From: Kiloniellaceae bacterium
GTDB taxonomy: Bacteria > Pseudomonadota > Alphaproteobacteria > Kiloniellales > Kiloniellaceae
Length of the DNA: 13,257 nt
Assembly (NCBI GenBank): GCA_021776195.1
Contig: JAJFGK010000009.1
Location: 1-13,257 of the forward strand
Reading direction: 5' to 3'
Shown here: positions 6,562 to 13,257 of the stretch, piece by piece
Layout of the letters: every line of letters begins with the position of its first letter
Numbering within the stretch: the stretch's first letter is position 1
Position numbers and translations under genes: made by a program
The notes under the pieces: model-generated
Databases searched by the model: none
Told to the model about the DNA's origin: nothing
What the model saw: the letters and a program-made list of their open reading frames with translations, nothing else

Positions 6562-7461
6562 TTAAAGGCGCTGCCAGCTTCCGTCGGGCTGGCGGCAGGC
6601 GGTGCCGTAGGCCTGCTCGCGGCGGCCGCCGATGACGACGGTCTGCTGGAACTCGCGGCAGTAGAGCCCGGTGGCGGTGGTGCCGTCGCGGATCGGCACG
6701 ATCGAGCCTTCCCGCCCGGTCTCGGGGTTGTTCCAGCGGACTTCGGTGCCAATCGGGCCGTCGTAGGCCTGCTGCGCGGCCTGCTGGGCGCAGGCGGCGT
6801 CGGACCAGTCCAGCGAGGCGCCGACCTCGTGGCCGATGAACATGCCCAGGAAGGTGCCAGCGGCGACCGCCGCCAATTGACCGTCTCCCTTGCCGAACTG
6901 ACTGCCGACGTAGCCGCCGGCGGCGGCACCCAGCAGGGCGCCGATCAGGCTCTTGGAGCCGCAGGCGACGTTACGGGGCAGGCGGGGAACGATGACCGGT
7001 TCGGCTTGGTGATAGACCTCGGTCCCGTGGTGGTCCTTGCGGCCATGCTTGTGGGGATGCTTGTGGTGCTGCTTGTGTCCATGTTTGTGACGGTGGGAGT
7101 GCTTTTTGGACTTTCTGCCTTCGCCGCCTTCGCCACCCTCGCCGCCTTCACCGCCCTCGTAGCCGACCTTGTAGAGGCCGCCGGCCCCGCCCTGCCAGGC
7201 CCCGCCCTGCCAGGACCCGCCCTGCCAGGACCCGCCCTGCCAGGACCCGCCCTGCCAGGATTGGTCGTCCGCCAGGTCTACCTCCCCATCGGCGCCCTCG
7301 CTGCCGTAGGCGCCCTCGCTACCGTAAGCGAAGGGCGCGGCGCTCTGGGGCAGCAGATCCGGTTGGATCGCGGTGCTCGACTGCAGACGGTCGGTCGGGC
7401 CGGGGTCACCAAAGGTGCCCATCAGAGCCGCGAGGGCCAGTGGCTTCAACATCATGGACAT
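6562..7461 (-). CDS. Glycine-zipper / 17-kDa-surface-antigen-like envelope protein with WQGG repeats and a His-rich segment
   Basis: This protein of up to 299 residues has a composite build. In order: a hydrophobic N-terminus (LKPLALAALMGTF, probable signal peptide without a lipobox Cys); AYGSEG repeats (45-56); five WQGG-type pentapeptides (68-92); an EGG run (102-114); a Lys/His-rich stretch (about 117-151) with 13 His in residues 121-151; glycine-zipper helices GALLGAAAGGYVGSQFG (174-190) and GTFLGMFIGHEVG (202-214); and a C-terminal domain (217-299) with WNNPETGR, YCREF and AYGTACRQPDGSW, as in 17-kDa antigen-like proteins. The zipper and C-terminal domain point to the outer membrane or periplasm, and the His-rich part could bind metal. 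Starts at 7461 and 7455 are both possible; gggag lies nine bases before the latter but only three before the former. It is divergent from the desaturase. Confidence 0.85.
   Translation of the reverse strand: MSMMLKPLALAALMGTFGDPGPTDRLQSSTAIQPDLLPQSAAPFAYGSEGAYGSEGADGEVDLADDQSWQGGSWQGGSWQGGSWQGGAWQGGAGGLYKVGYEGGEGGEGGEGGEGRKSKKHSHRHKHGHKQHHKHPHKHGRKDHHGTEVYHQAEPVIVPRLPRNVACGSKSLIGALLGAAAGGYVGSQFGKGDGQLAAVAAGTFLGMFIGHEVGASLDWSDAACAQQAAQQAYDGPIGTEVRWNNPETGREGSIVPIRDGTTATGLYCREFQQTVVIGGRREQAYGTACRQPDGSWQRL
7189..7263. repeat. 15-bp coding tandem repeat, five units
   Basis: The unit gccctgccaggaccc recurs at 7189, 7204, 7219, 7234 and 7249; the three middle units (7204, 7219 and 7234) are identical and the outer two differ by one to three bases. 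On the minus strand it encodes the pentapeptides (S/A)WQGG of the glycine-zipper protein. Near-identity at DNA level indicates recent slippage-type expansion, and copy number could vary between strains without changing the frame. Confidence 0.92.
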
Positions 7462-7718
7462 AAACTCCCGTGACCTGGTCGCAGGGCAGCCCGCCGGTAC
7501 CTTTTCAGGCCTGCTACGGTTTGACTGCCCGGTCGACCATAATATTCCTTGGTCAGGGAACTTTTAATGAATGGGTTGAGCCGAGGCAATGCACTGGGCC
7601 TCCACAAATCGGACACAATCAATCAGTAGCATGGTATTATGGGTGCTCGTCAGAAAGGATTCCGACCTGCGCCAGGTAATGCCGGCCTGCCGACGAGAAT
7701 TGAAGTAACGACGACGCG

Positions 7719-8855
7719 ATGATCGATACCCAACAGATCCCCGTTCCTGCCACATCGACCGACCCTGCGGCCACCGACCCTGCTGCTATTGGCGCGCGTC
7801 AGTGGGCCCTCGACCTGCGGCGTTACCGCGAGCCCAGCCCCGCCCGCAGCAGCTTCGAGATCGCGGTCACGATTGTGCCCTACACGGGGCTCTGGGCCCT
7901 TGCCTGGGCCGCCAATCACGTTGGCCATTGGGAAGTCTCGCTGCTGCTCGCAACCCTTGCCGCGGGATTCCTGGTGCGGCTGTTCATGATCCAGCACGAC
8001 TGCGGACATGGCGCCTTCTTCCGCTATCGATGGACGAACGATTGGGTGGGTCGCGTGATCGCCGTCTTGACGCTGACGCCCTATGACGTCTGGCGCCGCA
8101 GCCACGCGATTCACCATGCCGCCGCCGGCAACCTGGAACGCCGCGGGATCGGCGATATCGACACGTTGACGGTCCGCGAGTATCGCGCGCTTTGCGCTTG
8201 GCGCCGCCTGCGCTATCGCCTCTACCGGCATCCGTTGGTTATGTTCGGGATCGGACCGGTCTACCTCTTCTTCCTGCGTCACCGCTTCCCGTCCGGTCCT
8301 GTCCGCGGCCGCCGGCAGGCCTGGACCAGCGCCATGGCGACCAATCTGGCGACGGCGGGCATCCTTGCCGCCTTGATCTGGGCCGTCGGCCTCGGCCCCT
8401 TCCTGCTGGTGCATCTGCCGATCACGCTGCTCGCGAGCGCGGTTGGTGTGTGGCTCTTCTACGTGCAGCATCAGTTCGAGGAGACCTACTGGGCGCGCGA
8501 GGACAGCTGGAGTCCCCAAGAGGCGGCTCTTAGGGGCAGCTCGCACTACGACCTACCGACAGTTTTGCGCTGGTTCACGGCGAACATTGGGATGCATCAT
8601 GTCCACCACCTCTGCAGCCGCATTCCCTACTACCGCCTCCCGCGCGTCCTGCGCGACTATCCCGATCTGCGCGCCACCAGCCGGCTCACGCTGCGGCAAA
8701 GCCTGCGTTGTATTCGTCTGGCCCTATGGTGCGAGGATCGCGAAAGGATGGTGACCTTTCGGGATTCTGGCAGGGACCCAGGCGCGGATTCTGTATGCGA
8801 TTCCGGGTCGGACCTGCAGGCCCCACGGCGGTCACGGACTTTAGGCGGAGACTGA
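7719..8855 (+). CDS. Membrane fatty acid desaturase (acyl-lipid/omega-6-like)
   Basis: This 378-residue di-iron membrane desaturase introduces a double bond into acyl chains in the cytoplasmic membrane. The three histidine boxes are HDCGH (93-97), HAIHH (129-133) and HHVHH (293-297, in NIGMHHVHHL), with an extra VQHQFE at 249-254. This arrangement is that of the delta-12/omega-6 group. Hydrophobic segments flank the boxes, about 47-65, 74-92, 110-120, 173-186, 207-224 and 226-250. The first 26 residues include a TDPAA repeat and look disordered, and the last 35 or so after RMVTF are low-complexity and probably dispensable. The ATG at 7719 has only a weak gaag upstream. It is divergent from the glycine-zipper gene and convergent with the small membrane protein; exact regioselectivity is unknown. 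Confidence 0.88.
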   Translation: MIDTQQIPVPATSTDPAATDPAAIGARQWALDLRRYREPSPARSSFEIAVTIVPYTGLWALAWAANHVGHWEVSLLLATLAAGFLVRLFMIQHDCGHGAFFRYRWTNDWVGRVIAVLTLTPYDVWRRSHAIHHAAAGNLERRGIGDIDTLTVREYRALCAWRRLRYRLYRHPLVMFGIGPVYLFFLRHRFPSGPVRGRRQAWTSAMATNLATAGILAALIWAVGLGPFLLVHLPITLLASAVGVWLFYVQHQFEETYWAREDSWSPQEAALRGSSHYDLPTVLRWFTANIGMHHVHHLCSRIPYYRLPRVLRDYPDLRATSRLTLRQSLRCIRLALWCEDRERMVTFRDSGRDPGADSVCDSGSDLQAPRRSRTLGGD

Positions 8856-8885
8856 GCGCCCTCGCCATTGCTGGGACCCAGACAC

Positions 8886-8923
8886 CCAGGCCACGGCGAA
8901 GCCGCGCTTCGTCCATGGCCTGG
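8886..8923. terminator. Long hairpin downstream of the desaturase
   Basis: The left arm 8886-8902 (ccaggccacggcgaagc) pairs with the right arm 8906-8923 across loop cgc, with only one mismatch and one bulge. It sits 31 bases after the desaturase stop and is followed by ttcatcaaaag, not a strong T-run. It may be a terminator or a REP-like palindrome in this convergent gap. Confidence 0.45.
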
Positions 8924-8948
8924 TTCATCAAAAGCAAGACCCAGCCGG

Positions 8949-8973
8949 TCGAGCAGGCTGATGCCTGCCTCGA
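8949..8973 (-). terminator. Hairpin downstream of the small membrane protein gene
   Basis: The stem tcgag-caggc/gcctg-c-ctcga has loop tgat and one bulged base, giving ten pairs. Read on the minus strand it lies 84 bases past the 9057-9407 gene and is followed by ggtcttgcttttg, a T-rich run some ten bases after the stem. It is a plausible but imperfect terminator. Confidence 0.4.
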
Positions 8974-9056
8974 TCCTGCCAGCGGCAAGCCAGGTCCGAT
9001 CTGACGATCGGCCTCCCGGACTCGGCCGTTCGAAAACGCCCGCTAGAAAATGCCCT

Positions 9057-9407
9057 CTAGAAATCGACTGCCAAATGCTCGGCGCAGGCAATGGCGACCT
9101 GACGGTCGGCATCGCTCGAACCCGGCATCGTGGCCCAGCCGGCCTCGATAAGCATGTCCCGCCGCTTGTAGCTGCTGGCCTCCTTCAACTCGGCAAGGGT
9201 CTCCATGACCAGCGGGTCCTGTTTGGATTGCTCCAGGCAGATCGGGACCAGGGCCGCGACGACTTCGAGGCGCGCGCTGCTGGCCGCCATCTTTTCGGCC
9301 TTGCCGCCGGTCACCCATCCGCCCCATGCGAAGCCGACGATCGCAAGCGACACGGCGCCGACGGCTGCGCCGTAGATGCCGGGTTTCAGCCAATTCGGGA
9401 TATCCAT
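9057..9407 (-). CDS. Conserved hypothetical one-helix membrane protein
   Basis: This 116-residue protein has one N-terminal membrane helix, about 11-33 (IYGAAVGAVSLAIVGFAWGG), preceded by MDIPNWLKPG. A soluble domain follows with VVAALVPICLEQSKQDP (49-65), LAELKEASSYKRRDMLIEAGWATMPGS (71-97) and a C-terminal helix containing Cys108. Cys57 and Cys108 could form a disulfide if the domain is periplasmic. I recognise the layout from alphaproteobacterial hypothetical proteins but know no function. The start is firm: ggagga lies seven bases before ATG. Upstream is a strongly AT-rich segment with a TATAAT on this strand at 9451-9456. It is convergent with the desaturase, so functional linkage to it is not implied. 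Confidence 0.85.
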   Translation of the reverse strand: MDIPNWLKPGIYGAAVGAVSLAIVGFAWGGWVTGGKAEKMAASSARLEVVAALVPICLEQSKQDPLVMETLAELKEASSYKRRDMLIEAGWATMPGSSDADRQVAIACAEHLAVDF

Positions 9408-9420
9408 TTGTGATTCCTCC

Positions 9421-9590
9421 GTGAAAGATATTTCAATAAATAAAGCTACTATTATATACTATACAGCAAAATAGAGATTAAATAAACACAATTATTATAA
9501 AAATATGACGACATATTGTTTGTCGGTGTGTTTAATTATAAACTGATATTCTCAATGATTTTTACCCAATGATTTGCACAATATTATGGC
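9421..9590. promoter_or_regulatory. AT-rich segment upstream of the small membrane protein, with candidate -10
   Basis: The first 120 bases contain about 26 G or C (roughly 22%), sharply below the surrounding DNA. On the minus strand a perfect TATAAT lies at 9456-9451, which would put transcription start about 37 bases before the ATG at 9407. The -35 region at 17-18 bases is poor (aatctc or taatct). The segment also has cgaca-tattgtt-tgtcg and two copies of caatgattt 14 bases apart (9553 and 9567). The promoter is plausible, not proven. Confidence 0.4.
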
Positions 9591-9602
9591 GGCCCCCGCC
9601 AT
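9586..9602. terminator. Short GC-rich hairpin at the edge of the AT-rich segment
   Basis: A perfect seven-base stem, atggcgg-ccc-ccgccat, lies 67 bases past the FYDLN-like gene's stop on the minus strand and is followed on that strand by aatattgtg. It is a possible weak terminator for that gene. Confidence 0.35.
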
Positions 9603-9669
9603 GGGGGGCGAACACTGTCGGCTCGTGCCAGTACGCCGGCTTCTCGGCAAGCCCGTTCACGCGATCCGT

Positions 9670-9852
9670 TCAGTGGGAGCGCCTGAAGGGCGAGGCCGAT
9701 GGCTTTCGGACCCGCGGGGCCGAACGCAGTAGGGTTTGCGGGACCGGCTTGGCGCCGCATTTCGGGCAGAGAACGACCGTCTTCTTGAGGTCGTAGTACT
9801 TGGTCTCGCAATCCTGGCAGAGGTGTTTCGATCCATAGTCCGATCGGTTCAT
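9670..9852 (-). CDS. Short FYDLN-acid-like zinc-ribbon protein
   Basis: This 60-residue protein reads MNRSDYGSKHLCQDCETKYY and continues with DLKKTVVLCPKCGAKP. It matches the start of the FYDLN-acid family, where a conserved FYDL tetrapeptide (here YYDL, 19-22) sits between two CxxC pairs. The pairs are C12/C15 and C29/C32, likely binding one zinc. Family members as I know them are usually above 100 residues with an acidic tail. This one stops after a short basic tail (RKPSASPFRRSH), so it is a short or trimmed version. I chose ATG 9852 because aggaga lies eight bases before it and the family N-terminus begins there; an upstream in-frame ATG at 9915 would start inside the repeat at 9903-9935. 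Function is unknown. Confidence 0.8.
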   Translation of the reverse strand: MNRSDYGSKHLCQDCETKYYDLKKTVVLCPKCGAKPVPQTLLRSAPRVRKPSASPFRRSH

Positions 9853-9902
9853 AGCGTCGGTCTCCTGGGTTGGTCCCGGCGTTCGGGGTTGGCCAACTTG
9901 CG

Positions 9903-9935
9903 AGAGCACTTCCATGTCACAAAGAAGTGCTCTAG
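9903..9935. repeat. Second copy of the MITE terminal repeat, as a compact hairpin
   Basis: A perfect ten-base inverted repeat, agagcacttc (9903-9912) and gaagtgctct (9924-9933), encloses 11 bases. The reverse complement of 9910-9935 matches the left end of the element at 1156 at 24 of 26 positions, including the CTAG terminus. It looks like a collapsed element with little interior left. Its CTAG supplies the TAG stop of the zinc-ribbon gene at 9932, and the hairpin could also act as a 3' structure between the two zinc genes. Confidence 0.75.
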
Positions 9936-10129
9936 CGGCGGCTGCCGACCGGATGGAAACGCGGCGGCTCGCCGCTTCGCCAGGCCGTCGTGCCCTTGCA
10001 GCGAGAACAGACCCGCTCGCCGGCCCATTCGCTGTGGAAGGTGGTTCGACAGCGCAGGCACGCGCGCACCTTGGCCGCGTCCTCGAAACGGTGATCGCTC
10101 GACAGTTCTGTCGCGGGGCGATGAGCCAT
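9932..10129 (-). CDS. Small zinc-ribbon protein
   Basis: This 65-residue protein has a core CLRCRTTFHSEW (24-35) and CSRCKG (41-46), giving C24/C27 and C41/C44. That is a CxxC-13-CxxC zinc ribbon with the same spacing as the neighbouring FYDLN-like protein. It resembles small stand-alone zinc-ribbon proteins of proteobacteria (CxxC followed by F-x-S, then CxxC-K), whose role is mostly unknown. The start at 10129 is firm: aaggagga ends three bases before ATG, an optimal ribosome site. The stop codon TAG is contributed by the CTAG end of the repeat at 9903-9935, so the last residues (PVGSRR) may have been altered by that insertion. It lies between the 44-aa gene and the FYDLN-like gene, all on the minus strand, with gaps of 143 and 79 bases. 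Confidence 0.75.
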   Translation of the reverse strand: MAHRPATELSSDHRFEDAAKVRACLRCRTTFHSEWAGERVCSRCKGTTAWRSGEPPRFHPVGSRR

Positions 10130-10240
10130 GGGTCCTCCTTCGCGCGGTCGCAAAGCCAGTTGAGAATTTTCAGTGCAGGCGCGTTGACGTCCCATCGGCG
10201 GGGGCCTGCTGGCTGGTGCGGCCTTGGTCGTGGAAATTGA

Positions 10241-10263
10241 CGGAGGAGGATCGGCCTCCTCCG
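10241..10263 (-). terminator. Hairpin terminator after the 44-aa gene
   Basis: A perfect nine-base stem cggaggagg/cctcctccg (10241-10249 and 10255-10263) has the five-base loop atcgg. On the minus strand it starts nine bases after the stop of the 44-aa gene and is followed by tcaatttcc, a short T-rich run. This is the best intrinsic-terminator candidate in the cluster and separates that gene from the zinc-ribbon gene. Confidence 0.6.
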
Positions 10264-10272
10264 CTCCGGCGG

Positions 10273-10407
10273 CTACGACTTTGAGTCGGATCCGGCTTCG
10301 GCCGGCTTCGGATTACTCTGGGCGGCGGCAGGCTTGGCATCCGCCGCGGCAGCGGGCTTGGCCTGACTCGGTGCGTCCTGTGTCGTGGAGAACTTCTTGA
10401 AGGACAT
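10273..10407 (-). CDS. 44-residue Ala/Pro/Lys-rich small protein
   Basis: The protein begins MSFKKFSTTQDAPSQAKPAA and ends PAEAGSDSKS. It is hydrophilic, has no Cys or membrane segment, and repeats an AKPAA motif twice, so it is probably disordered apart from the N-terminal MSFKKF. I know of no function. The gene is supported by signals on both sides: aaaggga seven bases before ATG, a promoter TTGTAA-17-TATATA about 50 bases upstream (10453-10481), and a nine-base-stem hairpin just after the stop. An upstream ATG at 10423 is out of frame. It is the first of three small minus-strand genes. Because it is very short, confirmation rests on these signals and on conservation I cannot test here. Confidence 0.65.
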   Translation of the reverse strand: MSFKKFSTTQDAPSQAKPAAAADAKPAAAQSNPKPAEAGSDSKS

Positions 10408-10906
10408 AAAATATCCCTTTCATGCTTGCGGCAATAATTTGCAGCTCATAAATATATAGACCGCAATCGAGCAAATTACAACGCCAGGGACAAAAATATG
10501 GGAAAACGATAGAAATATCGGAGGCTATTTTATTTGATATGGACCAATATTTTACCTGATGCTATCTATATACGCAGGAAGAAATATTTATTTTGTAGCA
10601 CCTTAGACGGAAGATGTTGCGGTATGTAGACAAACATACTGAAGGTCGTGTCTCGCCAAACTCAGTCAGCTTGCCCTTCGCCGCGGTCCCTCCATTGGGG
10701 CCGAGACACAGGCAGGAGTTGTTGTCGGCTGGCCGAACCAAGGGTCCGCTTCTTAGGTGGTTTTTAAGGCTCTTTGGGTTTAGATTTAGGACTATCCATC
10801 TAATCAATCCCACGGGGCGGTCGCCACCGGTCGTGGGGCGTCGCGGAAGACGGTGCCATCCGGTGACCGCTTATCGTGCCCCCTGATGCGACCGGAGGAG
10901 ATATTC
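10408..10906. other. 499-bp gap between the 44-aa gene and acnA
   Basis: The first 210 bases are AT-rich and hold the promoter of the 44-aa gene. Hairpin-capable segments follow: cgata-gaaa-tatcg (10507-10520), an aatattt...aaatatt/cctg...cagg pair (10546-10589), gtatgt-agacaa-acatac (10622-10639) and gtgtctcg/cgagacac enclosing 46 bases (10648-10709). Nearer acnA, cccacg/cgtggg (10809-10814 and 10832-10837) could fold in the leader. No protein here looks real. I found no convincing promoter for acnA, and the structured stretch could be a leader or a small RNA. Confidence 0.45.
10453..10481 (-). promoter_or_regulatory. Sigma-70-type promoter for the 44-aa gene
   Basis: On the minus strand, TTGTAA (10481-10476) and TATATA (10458-10453) are separated by exactly 17 bases. 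Each matches its consensus hexamer at four of six positions. The expected start, near 10446, gives a leader of about 39 bases that includes the aaaggga ribosome site. Confidence 0.5.

Positions 10907-13257
<2,351 letters not shown>

Noticed and set aside
6119..6565. 148-residue plus-strand frame in the repeat-rich gap
   Set aside because: Peptides such as SPRWGEG and PLPPQAGGEG are typical spurious translations of REP-like palindromes.
7521..7546. Sigma-70 promoter TTGACT ... CATAAT/AATATT before the desaturase
   Set aside because: The AT-rich box lies only 11-14 bases after TTGACT, and the correct 17-base position has no acceptable -10.
7557..7577. General-stress (EcfG-type) promoter GGAAC...GTT before the desaturase
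   Set aside because: The spacing between GGAAC and GTT is 13 bases, shorter than the 16-17 expected.
10614..10886. 90-residue plus-strand frame before acnA
   Set aside because: No ribosome site, no recognisable domain, and it runs through inverted repeats; more likely leader or non-coding DNA.

Overview
The window is GC-rich, protein-coding bacterial DNA and most resembles an alphaproteobacterium, perhaps of the Rhodospirillales. The reasons are the set of genes: RNase PH, a PtsN-type EIIA, a small FYDLN-like zinc protein, a one-helix membrane protein of a type I associate with alphaproteobacteria, a glycine-zipper/17-kDa-antigen-like protein and an AcnA-type aconitase. Coding sequence favours G/C in third positions. 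Family assignments come from reading motifs by eye, with no database search.

Layout. 1-453 is the 3' part of rph (+), convergent with ptsN (506-970, -). The long gap before the next gene (971-1514) holds a 267-bp MITE-like palindromic element (1156-1422) with CTAG ends. An extended-SDR epimerase/dehydratase (1515-2411, +) converges on a small DUF1761-type membrane protein (2592-2990, -) across a 14-bp hairpin. Next come an FAD-dependent DAO-family oxidoreductase (3288-4628, +) and a PaaK-like AMP-forming ligase (4720-6096, +). Each of these two is preceded by a short tandem repeat. A 465-bp gap (6097-6561) carries REP-like palindromes in inverted arrangement inside a pair of 39-bp direct repeats. 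A repeat- and His-rich glycine-zipper envelope protein (6562-7461, -) is divergent from a membrane fatty acid desaturase (7719-8855, +), which converges on a one-helix membrane protein (9057-9407, -).

From 9408 to 10620 the character changes. Two AT-rich segments (about 9421-9590 and 10408-10620) bracket three very small minus-strand genes: a 60-aa FYDLN-like zinc ribbon, a 65-aa zinc ribbon with the same CxxC-13-CxxC spacing, and a 44-aa Ala/Pro/Lys-rich protein. The 44-aa gene has its own convincing promoter, ribosome binding site and terminator-like hairpin. A second, collapsed copy of the MITE terminal repeat sits between the two zinc-ribbon genes and supplies the stop codon of one of them. 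The window ends inside acnA (10907 onward, +), where synonymous codon choice changes markedly near 11640.

I see no single operon-scale system. There are no phage, CRISPR, toxin-antitoxin or secretion loci and no tRNA or rRNA genes. The most distinctive content is the MITE and its second copy, the zinc mini-gene cluster, the composite glycine-zipper protein and the possible mosaic structure of acnA.
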